DNA from: Vanessa cardui
Taxonomy: Eukaryota; Arthropoda; Insecta; Lepidoptera; Nymphalidae
Assembly (NCBI RefSeq): GCF_905220365.1
Contig: NC_061139.1
Coordinates: 12,113,001-12,177,000, forward strand
Direction of reading: 5' to 3'
DNA: 64,000 bases
Translations under genes and position numbers: made by a program
Part shown: piece by piece, positions 1 through 11,600 of the stretch
How positions within the stretch are numbered: the first letter of the stretch is position 1
How the letters are laid out: each line of letters starts with the position of its first letter
The notes under the pieces: model-generated
Told to the model about the DNA's origin: nothing
The model's input: only the letters and a program-made list of their open reading frames with translations
The model's database searches: none

Positions 1-270
1 TAATTTCTGTTTAACTGTTATACTGTTGTTGTAGAATTTAATTTATCTGCAAATGATACCTTATGTTATTTATGCCTTTCGGTATAAAAGAAAGTTAGTC
101 ATTGCTATTATAGACACTAGATGCATAACTTTAAACTTTAATATCAAGGCAGATATTGTTCCAAAATAAAAATCAAATACAGAAAGTATTTGAAATACTT
201 CTACTTGATAGAACTTTTTGCACAACCTGATTAGGTACCTATTCATTGCACATTCTGACGCCATAGCGCA

Positions 271-348
271 AAACAGTTTCAGTTTGGAGGATGAGTGAGC
301 TAGACTTCATATAACAGGCACAGGGGAAATTAACAAAGATCTCCCATC
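271..348 (+). repeat. Rep-B fragment
   Basis: Diverged middle piece of Rep-B: the GGTGAGTGAGCCAGTGTAAC...CAGGCACAAGGGACATA block is recognisable as TTTGGAGGATGAGTGAGC followed by CAGGCACAGGGG. Both ends are missing. Confidence 0.55.
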
Positions 349-1212
349 AAATAAACATCTGTTTAAGCTGAGTCGAATACACTTCACTCTATATGACTTT
401 ATTTAGCAAGATATAGAAACATTGAGATGCTTAACTGCTAATTGGTGTTGCCTTGTTGGTCTATTGTTGAGATTGTTGACCTAGGGTCATAAAACAGTTT
501 ACATATGTTCTTTATAAATAAGAAGACAAATAAGATCCGAATGTCCTAAAACTGACAAAGGTAAAACAGGTATCATAATAAGTTATCATTTTGACTATAA
601 ATCAATATAATTACATTTTTGAACAAGATATGTTGCATAAGGAATTTTGCCGTTATAACAATATTAAAGGAAATACCGTTATAAACGAAAATTAAAATTT
701 TATAATTATAATAATGACAATGCATGTGAAACAATTATGCCATGTTTCTGATTCTTATAATAAAAATAACTTCATAGCATTTAGCATTTGATTCACACCA
801 TACTGACCTTGTCAACAGAGCTGCATGCGATACAATCAAATCATTTTATCTTTACGTCATAAACACGATATTCGTTACATAATCAACTCACGATACAAAA
901 CATAAGTATATACATATATATGTATATATACATAAAGCTGGGCGAATGCCTGCTATATAACAGACCAACTCGCTCTAGAAAAGTTTTCTCTTGGGCAAGT
1001 CGGTGGACCCTATACTAACAGCCTGTTTATTTCTTCACTGTGTGATAAAAGATCAGCTTTGCTCTTAAAGTTGAATATTTTGAACCACACAGCCTCTCCA
1101 GTATGAGGTGGTAGGTGCCATTCAAATAATGTATGTTTGCCAACAAATACGGTGTCCAAGTCTATTCTAGTATATCCCAAACCGAATACCCAAAATAACC
1201 AAATATATTTAT
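349..1212. other. No gene; AT-rich non-coding
   Basis: No supported coding frame or recognised repeat. A short TA-rich perfect palindrome lies near 907-930. Confidence 0.6.
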
Positions 1213-1217
1213 ACCTA

Positions 1218-1366
1218 TAAAATCAAAATAAACTTTATTCAAGTGGACTTTTACAAGCACTTTTGAATCGTCATTTAAAAATTGAGTGAAGCTACCACCG
1301 GTTCGGAAAGTAGATTCTACCGAGAAGAACCGGCAAGAAACTCATTAGTTAGTCTTTTTCAACAAA
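1218..1366 (+). repeat. Rep-C copy, 3' truncated
   Basis: Contains the 5' block AATCAAAATAAACTTTATTC, the GCACTTTTGAATCGTCATTT block and the ACCGAGAAGAACCGGCAAG block. It stops before the CCTGGAAGTCAACAGG part seen in fuller copies. Confidence 0.85.
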
Positions 1367-1394
1367 GTAAAGGAAAAAGGAACCCCTTAAAAAT

Positions 1395-1655
1395 ATCTTC
1401 ATTGTCCGTCTGTTCGTCTGTCTGTTAATATAGATTCTCTTTCTCAGTTACGCGTAGGGGCATAGAGTTGAATTAATTACCAAATAGTGAGGTCTACAGT
1501 TCTTTAAGGCTAAGACAAAAATCAAACCATGAAATTTTTTAAGAAGAAATATCTTGTATAGGTAAAAAATCTGAAAAGTGTAATTTTTTGTTACTTCAGA
1601 GTATGTCCATCTATCTGCTGGTACGGAACCCTCAGCACGTTAGTCCCATTCAATC
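1395..1655 (+). repeat. Lepidopteran GTCTGTCTGT...TACGGAACCCT repeat
   Basis: Starts with repeated GTCTGT units, contains TCAGTTACGCGTAGGGGCAT and a stretch like ACCAAATAGTGAGGTCTAC, and ends with GGTACGGAACCCTC. This is the order of the widespread lepidopteran repeat that normally ends in GAGTCCGACTCGC...GGCCGG. Here the last part is decayed. A related piece in the opposite orientation lies at 26236. Confidence 0.65.
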
Positions 1656-2690
1656 TTGCTCGGTTTCTTTATTTCACAACTTATACAAACACAAAATAAG
1701 CAACAAATATTGCTTATAAATTCGTATGTGGAAATTAAGATTTAATTTAATAAAGTCGTATGTGACTGTATTTGTTCAATTTAAGAAATGATTAAGTACG
1801 TCAAATTACAAGACATTATCCAAGAAGCTAACTGCGCACATATTACGGTGCTCAAGTATAAACATTATACTACAAAAATAGGTGCATGTTCTACTCTCTC
1901 GTTTCAATAATCTGATAGGACTCCAATCAAGTACAGACGCAGGATCAACAAATTTTGGAAACGAGAGTGTGATTCTGCAAATTTTCTATCTAAAGATACT
2001 TCTGACGATCTCTTGACAGATAGAACCATGTTCTAAATACAGGTCCTCGAAACGTCAAACTCTTAGTCCCTAGACTAACAGGGTCAAATAGAATAGGAAT
2101 GCCATAGAAATAAAACCTATGAAAGTAATTATTACTTTTTATCCCCCCTCTCTTTGAGTAACGGCTCAACAGTATTTGCAGAATAAATAAAAATATGTAT
2201 AGGCTATGACTATATATATATAATGTTTATAATTATATTGAGGTGGAATAGACAAATTGAGCTGAGTAACATTAATTATTATTTATAATCTATATATAAC
2301 AAAGATTCTATGTAAATAAATAAATGTAGGTAGTTGGTTTTAATTGAATTATAATTGTTGTATTTATTTGAAACTTTGTAAGTGTAATAAATATAATACA
2401 TTAATAAATACCTTAGAACTGGTCTGGTGATCGAGCCACGATGTATAGCAAAACTCTACCATATCTGCATGTATTTAAATTAACATTAACAAAAGCGTAT
2501 TACTACAATAGATTTTTTTTTAATTCATTACGTTCCTTTCCTTTTTGATCAAACAAAAAAGGTTGTATATGTACTAGTTCTTATAAAAATACATCAAAGT
2601 TAAGTTTATGAATTAAAAAAAATTACATCGTATTTTGTTGGATAATATGTCAGAATAAATTTTAATATGCATTTATATACATTTCCGTAA
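1656..2690. other. No gene; AT-rich non-coding
   Basis: Very AT-rich with many short A and T runs. No coding frame or named repeat is seen. Confidence 0.6.
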
Positions 2691-2734
2691 AGATTCATTG
2701 TTTTCTGATCGCACGAAGGAAAATTCTTGGGCTA

Positions 2735-2915
2735 GCTAGCGACCTGACGCGCTCAGTCGTCTCGCGTCGGCCCAGCGGCGCAGACTCTATCGGAGTTCGC
2801 TTGCTACTGTTTGAATTTAGAACAAATCGTCGCGAGTGCGCGTCATTTGTGTTTTTATTTTTTATTTTAATTATCTGTGATTTGTGCCAGGATTTATTTT
2901 GACGGGACGAAAGAG
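2735..2915 (+). promoter_or_regulatory. Candidate TATA-less core promoter and 5' UTR
   Basis: A GC- and CpG-rich island in otherwise AT-rich DNA. TCAGTC at 2753-2758 matches the insect initiator TCAGTY with the A at 2755 as +1. AGACT at 2782-2786 sits at +28 to +32, the position of the downstream promoter element, and matches four of five consensus positions. No TATA box is seen about 30 bases upstream. The GC-rich stretch runs on to about 2850 and then fades to T-rich DNA, with a weak possible splice donor in GAGGTTCG near 2911. No downstream coding exon could be tied to it, so it remains a sequence-motif prediction. Confidence 0.4.
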
Positions 2916-2959
2916 GTTCGTTACGATTTTTTTTTTTTTTTCTAGCGGATTATTTATGA

Positions 2960-4195
2960 AGTGACATATTAAAATATTTTCTTTTGTGCTTTGATTTGAC
3001 AGGATATTGATGAATTTTGTTTATTAATGTTATTTACGGTGCATTCGTTTTAGGAGTTCCAGTAATTTATTAATTGTAAATATATATGATTTATTAGACA
3101 AACATTCTTTATTGTTGCGTTTTTTTTTCTTGATTCGGTCAACTGGCTTCACTTTAACTTTCCGTTTCCTGTAATTAACAGCTGAGTAAAAAAAACTTGT
3201 AATGTAGGAAGTTGTTGTTAACATAAACTATCATAAATGCAGCTTTTTTTGTTACATCTTATTAGTGGCAAAGGCATCTTATATAACGACAAAAATACAT
3301 TTAAAATATTAAAAATAATATTAAAATAGACCAAATAATAAATGTAATGTTTAAAAATATATGTAATTAAAATTGTATGCGATACATTACGAAATTTATA
3401 AGCACTGAACAGGTCGTAAATAAGTTATGTTTCAACACAAGTGTCGTATAAAAGTTAAGCTGTAATTACTTGCTTTTAACATGGTAATGTCATTATAAAC
3501 TCGGAAACCGCTCGTAAAAACATCTATGATACGATAAAAATTAAATGCAAGTATTAATTTTTACACCATAAAATTAGTAACCTCTAAGTCAATTGTGTAA
3601 AAAACATTCGAAATCGTTTCTACTAAAGTGTACTATACAGATAATTAATTGATTATAAAATAAACTTTAAAGTTTGGCTATAAAAATAAAAGGAATACGT
3701 TCTATTTTTAAAATATTTATAAAATAAAAAATTGTAAGGCAGAATATTTTCCAATTACAAGCCTTGTTTAGTTTTAATTTTAAAAAATAAACAAAACGTT
3801 CTATATACAAATAGTTACGAGTGAATGGGGCATTGTTTTATTGTTATTATTGGCGGGAAACTTGAGAACAGACGTTTGTCACCTTGATCAATGAGACGAT
3901 TGTTAAAACGGACGCACACTTAACATATAATTTCTAATACAAAAAGGAGGTATTATATTTGACCTAAAAATTTCTTTGAACGAGATTCATTGTATATTTT
4001 ATTTAGATTAGTACTATGCAGTGTAGATAGCAACGAAAAAATATTACTTAGTTATCTTTGGAAAAAAAAAACAATTTTTCGTTTTACATCACAAATCCTG
4101 ATAAAAAAACAGTGATTACAGTCGAAACATCAATATCATAATAAAAAAATATATATGTGTGGAAATAAAGCTTTGTTTATTTTTTTAATATGGAC
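2960..4195. other. No gene; AT-rich non-coding
   Basis: Low-complexity A/T runs. The one frame of about 64 codons on the minus strand (3030-3224) is lysine-rich and arises from the A/T runs, so it is not called. Confidence 0.6.
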
Positions 4196-4200
4196 ATCTT

Positions 4201-4390
4201 GCCCATAGACATTAGTGCCGTTCGAAATTGGAATAATTTGTAACATTTCCAATGTGCCACCAACCTTGGGACTTAAGTTCATCCCTTGTGCCTTTTGTTA
4301 CACTTATTCACTCATCCTTTAAACCGGAACGTAACTATACTAGTCATTGTTACTTTGGTTTTAGAATTTATATTAAGTGGTGTCAACCTG
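4201..4390 (-). repeat. Rep-B copy, diverged
   Basis: Minus-strand match to the middle of Rep-B: CCCATAGACA, GCCACCAACCTTGGGA, AAACCGGAAC and a remnant of the TAGAATAACTGATGAG block. It lies only about 60 bp from an opposite-strand Rep-B copy at 4450. Confidence 0.7.
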
Positions 4391-4449
4391 TAAGTAAAAA
4401 TATTATAATGGTTACAAAAACTTGACAAATTAAAATCCTATTAAAATTT

Positions 4450-4737
4450 ACTTGGTGTTAGGGCTTTGTGCAAGCCCGTCCGTCTGGTAGGTACCACTCA
4501 CTCATCAATTATTCTACCGCCAAACAACAGTACTCAGTATTGTTGTGTTCCAGTTTGAAGGGTGAGTGAGCCTGTGTAACTACAGGCACAAGGGACATAA
4601 TATCTTAGTTCCCAAGGTTAGTGGCGTATTGACGATTTAAGGAATAGTTAATATTTCATACATTGTCATTGTCTATGGGTAATGGTGACCATCAGGTGGC
4701 CCACATGCTCGCCCGACAACCTATACCATAAAAAAAT
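4450..4737 (+). repeat. Rep-B copy, near full length
   Basis: Runs from CTTGGTGTTAGGGCTTTGTG through GGTAGGTACCACTCACTCAT, the AACAACAGTACTCAGTATTG block and CCATCAGGTGGCCCACATGC to the A-rich end CCATAAAAAAA. No open frame. The A tail and 3' LINE-like block suggest movement by reverse transcription. Confidence 0.88.
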
Positions 4738-5177
4738 TGATGTTCATCATGTTGTTGACGTCTTATATTTTTTTATCTGTATTTCATAATAAAGTACTTT
4801 AAATATTTTTCTTATTCTGTCGTCACGAATCGGAATCGATATTAAATTTACTTTATTCAATTATGCTCTTATAAGCTCTTAAAACACTCGCGAACAGTCA
4901 CTTTGGATTATATTTAATGTAAACTTACCACAGGATATCTACCAAGCTTAATACCGGTAAATAATTATTACATTAAATCCGCCTTTTGTTCTTTTTTCCT
5001 TGGTCAATAAAAAAAAAAAATGTGTCCGAATAATTCTTAGTTGCAATTCGTTTATTAAATCGAATATTATGATTAACGACTGTCACTGTTTTTTTTTTTT
5101 ATATAAGTTGATGAACTCAACTCGACGGTGAAATAATCTGTGCACTCTTGGCACAAATAAAAGCCAAATAAAAAAAA

Positions 5178-5431
5178 TTGATGGCCGAGTATATGGCCCA
5201 CCACCACCGCCGTGATCATCACCGCCCGTAGACAATGGCGCTGTAAGAACTATTCATTTCTTGCATCATTAATGCGCCACCCACCTTAGGAACCCTGGGA
5301 ACTAAGATCTTTGTGCCTGTTGTTACACTGGCTAACTCACCCTTTAAACCGGAATACAACAACATTGAATACTGTTGTTTGGCGGTAGAATATCTGATGA
5401 GTAGGTGGTACCCAGACGGGCATGCTTTGCT
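5178..5431 (-). repeat. Rep-B copy
   Basis: Contains the AGACAATGGCGCTGTAAGAA, GCCACCCACCTTAGG and TTGTTTGGCGGTAGAATA blocks and ends at GACGGGCATGCTTTGC. A CACCACCACCGCC expansion sits near its 3' end. Confidence 0.85.
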
Positions 5432-5709
5432 TCTTAATGTATGAAGTTTAACTTAATTATCGATGCCTTGTAACACCGCAATAAGCGCTAAGCGTTTTAG
5501 GAGCATACTGCTAAATTCAAAGCTAGCAGTTTTCAAATTTTGGTTAAGTTATTTGAGCGTTTAATATAATTTGTTGCAATAAATTTGTATTAAATCAGCG
5601 TTTCATGTTACGCATAAATTTGTTTGGTCTATTCTTGCCTTATAGGCATCTCTTAGAGACGAGTCTAAAAAGTCAAATCATAAGAATAAAATATTATTAT
5701 AAGTCGCTA

Positions 5710-6018
5710 CAACAACAACAACAGCAAATGCCTGTAAATTTCCCACTGCTGGGCTAAGGCCTCTTCTCCCTTCGAGGTGAAGGTTTGTGACATATTCCAC
5801 CACGCTGTTCCAATGCGGGTTGGTGGAATACACAGGTGGCAGAATTTCAATGAAATTAGGCACATGTAGGTTTCCTTACAATGTTTTCTATCACCGCCGC
5901 GCACGAGATGAATTATTTACACCATTTTAGCATATGAAATAGTGGTGCTTGCCTGGGTTTGAACCTGCAATCATCGGTTAAGATGCACGCGTTCTAACCA
6001 CTGGGCCATCGCGTCGCT
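5710..6018 (-). mobile_element. SINE-1, full length
   Basis: tRNA-derived short retroposon. On the minus strand a pol III A box (GGCCCAGTGG) and a slightly decayed B box (GGTTCAAACCC appears with AGGTTCAAACCCAGG) lead into a tRNA-unrelated body, then the AGCAGTGGGAAATTTACAGG block and a (TTG)n tail, seen on the plus strand as CAACAACAACAACAG. The open frames here on the minus strand are not genes. Confidence 0.9.
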
Positions 6019-6472
6019 CAATGATTGTTATTTGAGGATTGGAAAATCGATTTTATTTAATATTAAGGACACATGTTATTTAATGATGCTTACATTCGGA
6101 CTTACAGACTCTCATCCATTTCCGATAACTTTATCTTAACGGATTGAAATGATTAAATTAATGAGAAATCCAATTGAGTCACGTTAATTTGGTACTTTGT
6201 CTGTTTAAAGTAGCATTTAATTTTTAATATATATATATCATTATTAAAAAAAATTCATTGTGTAACAAGTATATTAAAATTAATTGTTATATAATTGAGA
6301 ACTAAAATAAAATAATTAAAGTTTTTTCGTCTTCAAGGTAAACCGTTATTTCCTCATAACTAAACAATTAAGATAACGAAAATATTTCACATGTTAATAT
6401 TATTGTTATCAGCGCATGGGTTTTTAATGGTTGGTCGTAAACAATTAAAAGGCAGCTATTGGGTACTATTCC
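6019..6472. other. No gene
   Basis: AT-rich sequence with no recognised element. The frame at 6391-6588 runs into Rep-C and is not called. Confidence 0.55.
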
Positions 6473-6770
6473 TCAAAAAAAAAAATCAAAATCAAAATAA
6501 ATTTTATTCAAGTAGGCTTTTAAGTAGGCTTTTAATCAAAATAAATTTTATACAAGCACTTTTGAATCGTCATTTTACAATTAAGTGAAGCTACCACCGA
6601 TTCGGAAAGTAGATTCTACCGAGAAGAACCGGCAAGAAACTTAGTAGTTACTCTTTTTCAACATTTAAAAATACAAAGTCATGTTAGTCAATACCATTAT
6701 TTAAATTAATATATCCTGCTTGGAAGTCAACAGGTATTAACTCCACGCTTTTTATCATCTATAAAATCCT
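6473..6770 (+). repeat. Rep-C copy with duplicated 5' end
   Basis: The most complete plus-strand Rep-C copy in this part. It ends with TGGAAGTCAACAGG...ATCATCTATAAAATC. The first 30 bp (AATAAATTTTAT-CAAG) occurs twice, at about 6495 and 6540, so the 5' end carries a short tandem duplication. Confidence 0.88.
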
Positions 6771-6771
6771 C

Positions 6772-7092
6772 TATGAGAAAAGCGCCAATGGACCATATGT
6801 TAGTATATTCATAGTGATTGAACTGGTAAGAAACTGCTTCTAAATGACCAGCTAGATTTAAGCCGTATCTCCTAGAAAAGGTTTACAGACTTTTCTGTAC
6901 AATATAAATAGACTAATTTGCAAATGGGCTAATTTATGGTAAGTCACCATAGATACTGGAGCTGTATTATATAGTCATTCTTTTATCGTCAATAGACGAC
7001 AAATCTAGGGAGTCAAGGAGTTACGTCTTAACTCTATTCCAACCAAAAATGGAAGAAAGTCAACTAATAACGTTTGACAGAAAATTGAGAAC
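6772..7092. other. No gene
   Basis: No supported frame or recognised repeat. Confidence 0.5.
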
Positions 7093-7255
7093 TTAATTAA
7101 TCTATGATCTTCACTGTGGATTTGGAAAAAATTGGTTTTTGAACATCGACGAAACTGTTATCGAAATTTTGGAACTATAATCAAAGTGGAAATAATTGGT
7201 TAAGTGTATAAGTGTCGTATTATAAATATAGATATATTGGTCTTAAACTCTTAGT
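7093..7255 (+). repeat. Rep-H copy (unnamed repeat)
   Basis: Matches 18565-18700 in the order TCAYTGTGGATT, a GAACATCGACGAAACTGTTA-like block, then TCAAAGTGGA and TGGTTAAGTGTAT. The two copies are clearly related but diverged. No open frame or terminal inverted repeat is seen. Confidence 0.55.
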
Positions 7256-7327
7256 AGTGCACAACATAGCTGAGTTATTAGCAAATCGGATTAAATAATT
7301 GAATCTAAGTTTGTTTAACTTTTTTCC

Positions 7328-7426
7328 TAGTCCCATTGAAATAGGCTATAGTTACACTGACTCGCTCACTTTAAATTGGAACTCAATAATACTGATGAAC
7401 GAATGTCTACCCAGGGTTTGCAAAGG
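7328..7426 (-). repeat. Rep-B fragment, diverged
   Basis: Remnants of the GTTACACTGGCTCACTCAC and ACAACAATACTGAGTA blocks, then CTACCCAGGGTTTGCA. Old copy. Confidence 0.5.
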
Positions 7427-7727
7427 ATCTATCGAGTAACGAAAAATTATATTTAACAATTTGGATCTCTGTCTACCCGCAGTGAAGCAACTTGGTGCTC
7501 ACATTTTTTTTCTTAGAAACAAAATTATGACCTTTGCAAGACCAAATACTTTTATAAAATAATATAAAAAACAACATTATTTTTCAAACAATACTCTTAC
7601 CTATCGAGGGGTTAAATTAAAAATTACTACTGGTTCAGATATGATAATAATCCTGACCTAAGAATATACGAGGAAAGAAAAACAGAGGATTGTTTGTCCA
7701 CTTTGTTTTAAGGCGAGAGACCATCGG

Positions 7728-7791
7728 GAAACTACTGGGCTCCTTGCCGGTTGTTCTCGATAGAATCTATATTCTGAACCGGTGACTTTCA
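7728..7791 (-). repeat. Rep-C fragment
   Basis: Matches the central block CTTGCCGGTTCTTCTCGGTAGAATCT and GAACCGGTG, with scattered differences. Ends missing. Confidence 0.6.
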
Positions 7792-7841
7792 ATTTAATTT
7801 AATCTCGCAATAAACAATTCGACGTAACTTACTGGAGAAGC

Positions 7842-8099
7842 ACTATATAGAATAAAACAAGTAGCTTTCTCTATCCCTATGTTTGCTTAGATCTTCAAAA
7901 TTAGGCAACGGATTTTGATGCGGTTTTTTTATAGATAGAGTGATTCGAGAGGAAGGTTTTTGTATAAAATAAATGGACAATATGGTAAAGAACACTGATA
8001 ATAATTTTAGAAGTTTGTCATGTGATGTTGTAAATAAACAATTTTTTTAGTATTTTCAGTGTCAGTATTGCACCCGTGCGAAGCTGGGCCGGGCGCTAA
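7842..8099 (+). mobile_element. Hel-D copy (Helitron-like)
   Basis: Starts ATATAGAATAAAACAAGTAGC, contains GGCAACGGATTTTGATGCGG, AGAGTGATTCGAGAGGAAGG and CACTGATAATAATTTTAGAA, and ends CACCCGTGCGAAGCTGGGCC...GCTAAT. The usual 3' end GCTAGT is a CTRR-type terminus preceded by GC-rich sequence. No terminal inverted repeats or target duplication are seen, which fits a non-autonomous Helitron. The family assignment is inference. Confidence 0.8.
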
Positions 8100-8184
8100 T
8101 GCTTGAATAAAGTATAGTTTGATTTATTAAGACTCAGGTATTTGATGTTAGAAATTATTTCGTTAAATCGTAGACGTTACGTGT

Positions 8185-8295
8185 TGCTCATTGACCTAAA
8201 TGCAATCACTTTGTGGCGCGAACGTCAGCTGTCTTGTAAGGAAATTTACTTATTCTTTAGATGCATTTTTAAAAGCAATTTTATACAAGATATAT
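8185..8295 (+). repeat. Unnamed repeat, copy 1 of 2
   Basis: Shares CTCATTGACCTAAAT, CTTTGTGRCGCG, CAAGGAAATTTA and AGATGCATTTTT in the same order with 9345-9455. Spacing between the blocks differs. Function unknown. Confidence 0.5.
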
Positions 8296-8865
8296 GCCAT
8301 AATGTAAGAGGCACTCTTTAGAATTTTTTAGAAAATATTGTCGCGAAAATTCTAAAAGATTTCCTTCTTTATTTGAATTCTATGTGACTTTTATGTATGC
8401 AGCTCTTGGGATAATTAAAAGTTGTTTTTCTGATCAAATTAGAAGTCATAAATATTAATATATTATAGACAAATCACAGTTACTTCATGATCAAAATTCT
8501 ACTTACGAAAAAAAACACCTCACATTGAGAAAAATCAGCTCATCATCACACAAACAAAATCAAACATTTTTTTTTATGATACTCAATAAGACTTTTATTT
8601 TATTTTTTATGCTTCTTTTATTTTCCTATTTATGTAAACGTCCTGCAAGAGATTATGTCATATCTTAAGTGATTTGAACAAACTTTTGATAAAATTGATT
8701 ACATTATGCGAATAGCTTTCTTCTGCAACACAATGTCAAGCTAGACTGTAGCTTAAATTATAATATGCACAGTTTATTGTGCGAACTCATTACTTTTACC
8801 TCTATTACGAAAACATCCATTAAGAGGATGGACGTAACTTTCTATAAATTTTACCCATGCTAAGT
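8296..8865. other. No gene; AT-rich non-coding
   Basis: Nothing recognised. Confidence 0.55.
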
Positions 8866-8869
8866 CGGG

Positions 8870-9129
8870 TGAATAACTGATAATTGTGGGATCAAATCCA
8901 GGCAATCACCACTGAATTTTGATGGGCTTAAATTGTGTTTACAATTCATCTCGTGCTTGGAGGTAAAGGAAAACCTCGTGAGGAGACCATCTTTTGTCTC
9001 ATTTCAACAAAATTCTGTCACATGTGAATTCTATAATCTGCATTGGAGTAGCTTAACGGGATATGCTCCTAAGCTTCTGCTCAGTGGGAGAGGAGATCTT
9101 TGCCCAGTTGTGGGAAATTTACAGGCTGT
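8870..9129 (+). mobile_element. SINE-1, old copy with decayed head
   Basis: The A box is lost and the B-box region reads GGGATCAAATCCAGG. The body (CACCACTGAATTTTGATG, TCATCTCGTGCTTGGAGG) and the GTGGGAAATTTACAGGCTGT end are clear. The 75-codon frame within it is incidental. Confidence 0.8.
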
Positions 9130-9344
9130 ACATTTTGAGGTCGGATGGGCAGCTAGTTAAACAGTGCAATTTAAAACACCTTTTGTTGTACTTGATAGTA
9201 AATTCATTGAATGAACTTACTACCAATGGATGAAATGTCAACCATTGAGCCTAAGAGATCTTAATTATGCACTACTGTTTCGCAGAGTATCCTCATAAAG
9301 AGGGAGCGAGATCTTTACAACAATCGCGCACCTCACCTGAGCGA

Positions 9345-9455
9345 CACTCATTGACCTAAATACCTCTTTGTGACGCGTTTCGTTCAAGGAAATTTAGCAA
9401 TACACTTCATACATTATACAAAGCATTAAGATGCATTTTTGTTTAAACACTTTTA
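9345..9455 (+). repeat. Unnamed repeat, copy 2 of 2
   Basis: Partner of 8185-8295, about 1.1 kb downstream in the same orientation, with extra sequence (ACTTCATACATTATACAAAG) between the shared blocks. Confidence 0.5.
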
Positions 9456-9963
9456 TGACTTGAACCTAAATGGATTCGGCATTAGATATTATATGGTCAT
9501 CTTCGAAGAGACCTTATTGTAAACGATAATAACGTATTTCATACTTATCGCCTTTTATGTTTCTATGGCCGAATATTGAAAGGACAAAAGTACCTTTTTA
9601 TAATAAATAATAATTTGAAGACACGATGAACACGGTCGAGATCACAGGGTCTTTGCTTGATTGTTTTGGGTTTACAATGATGAAAAATGAACTAAATATT
9701 AATAACATACATATAACCAAACAAAACAATTTACGTTTTAATTTTATATATTATAACGCTCAGTGTATTTACATAAAAAATAAACAAGTGGATCGAAAAA
9801 CAATTGGGGGAAAAAGGTCGAAAGTGTGATGGAGGGGTTTGAGGCTAAAGAACAGAATAAAGGATAAGGAACCATCGAGGCCATATTCCCACAGAGTCAT
9901 TAAATAGTCTGGATTTGTTCGAGCCTGTGGTACTCATGAGATATTTTACAGCCAAATCAATAG
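9456..9963. other. No gene
   Basis: A 67-codon frame (9626-9829) lies here. It is asparagine- and lysine-rich as expected of AT-rich noise, and is not called. Confidence 0.5.
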
Positions 9964-10098
9964 GTATTGTATTTCGGTGTGATAGTTCATTGAGCCAGTT
10001 TAACACGCACAAGGCATTGGTAACATCTTGGTTACCAAGTTTGTTACCTCATTGAAGGAAAGTTTATCATTACTTATAACGCTTATGATGGACCAATG
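9964..10098 (+). repeat. Rep-B fragment, diverged
   Basis: Remnants of TGAGCCAGTGTAAC...CACAAGG, AACATCTTGGTTACCAAG and the CTTATAACGCTTATGATGG region that corresponds to the CTTACAGCGTCATTGTCTATGGG block. Confidence 0.5.
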
Positions 10099-10662
10099 TT
10101 GGTATATTGGTGATGGCTAAAATGATGCTACTTAAGATACTTTAAACTAAGTCAATTTACATATAGAAGCTGCTATACGAAATGACATGTTTGTTATCTG
10201 TTTATTAATATTTCGCGGCAAGAAGCTTTTGAACTTTTGGGCTTTTGAGCACACTCATATACATATTGTATTCTCGGTAAATAAATCAGTAATACTAGTT
10301 TCTAAAAGGCAGCACGCCCGAAAGTAAATAAGAAATATAAAAATAACTAAAGAATCAATAAATAAAGTTTTGACTGAATAAAATTGATATCTACAAGAAA
10401 ACTAACAAACAACAATGAACTTTATTGAACTGTTATAAATATTAAATTTGATTGGATATTTATGCTGACCTTTCAAAACGGCCGTATCCAATTTATCAAC
10501 CGTGAGAGGTCAGGGACAAAGATTAGTCATTACAATAAGTTAGGTTAACGCTTTTTTTACAAGCGATCGATTATATATAAAAAAATGCACCTATTGTGTA
10601 GTGGTAGACGACGGCAAGGTTGGATTTCTCGTACTTATATTGTAAGATAAAGATATTATAAG

Positions 10663-10922
10663 ACCGAGATGGCCCAGTGGTTAGAACGCGTGCATCTAAG
10701 CCGATGATTGCGGTTTCAAACTCAGGCAAGCACCACTGAATATTCATGTGCTTAATTTGTGTTTATAAATAATTTCATGCTAGGTGGTGAAGGAAAACAT
10801 CGAGAGGATACCTGCATGTGTCTAATTTCATAGAAATTCTGCCACATGTGTATGTGCATTGGAACAGCGTGATGGTATATGTTCTAAACCTGTTCTCCTT
10901 CTGCTGCTGTTGTTGTTGTTGT
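10663..10922 (+). mobile_element. SINE-1 with internal 3' deletion
   Basis: Intact A box (TGGCCCAGTGG) and near-intact B box (GGTTTCAAACTC). The segment between TGTTCTAAACC and the tail is shortened, losing the GCAGTGGGAAATTTACAGG block, and the copy ends in CTGCTGCTGTTGTTGTTGTTG. The overlapping frame is incidental. Confidence 0.88.
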
Positions 10923-10974
10923 TATTTTATTTTCAGCTACTATTCCCTTCACACGCGTATAATCATATCATTAC

Positions 10975-11252
10975 ACAGTATAAAACAAAGTCGCTCACCA
11001 CTGTCTGTCCAAATGTATGCTTAGATCTTTAAAATTACGCAACGGATTTTGATGCGGGTTTTTTTAGTATATAGAGTGATTCGAGAGTAAGGTTTATATA
11101 TATAATACCTATAGTAAATAAACACATTTTTTCCGCTTACATTGCAATCGATGTATTATCTAATTATTTAAAAACTGTAAACGTTGTAAGACAATCTGCA
11201 GTATATTTAGTATTAGCATTGCACCCGTGCGAAGTCGGGGTGGGTTGCTAGT
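10975..11252 (+). mobile_element. Hel-D copy, full length
   Basis: Starts ACAGTATAAAACAAAGTCGC and ends GTGCGAAGTCGGGGTGGG-TTGCTAGT. The central ACGCAACGGATTTTGATGCG and AGAGTGATTCGAGAGTAAGG blocks are present. It lies 50 bp downstream of SINE-1. Confidence 0.85.
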
Positions 11253-11469
11253 GACATTTAGTATACAACTTTAAGATTAAAGAACAGACATAAAAATAAA
11301 GTCCTTGTCTTGTTTTAATATAATATGCATGCACTTAAAGTTTCTTGAATCACTATGCTTATTAATGAATCCGCATTAAATCCGGTTTTGTAGAGAGCAT
11401 GGAAATAATAAAATCCGTTTATCCGTAAATAATCAATACAATTAACAAAAAACTGAGACAAAACTAATA

Positions 11470-11600
11470 AGTATCAGCGCAAGAGCGGACGCCATAATTC
11501 CCTTCACGCGCGTCCCGACCCGACTATTTCAAACGTCCCGTTCACGGTAACGGGCCGGCAGTTGTCGCACGCGGCCCGTGCGACTTCCTGATTCATTCAT
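11470..11600. other. GC-rich patch with two perfect hairpins
   Basis: A CpG-rich stretch in AT-rich surroundings. CCCGTT at 11537-11542 pairs with AACGGG at 11549-11554, and GTCGCACG at 11564-11571 pairs with CGTGCGAC at 11577-11584. No coding frame runs through it. It could be a regulatory region, a first exon or a decayed GC-rich element. Confidence 0.4.
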
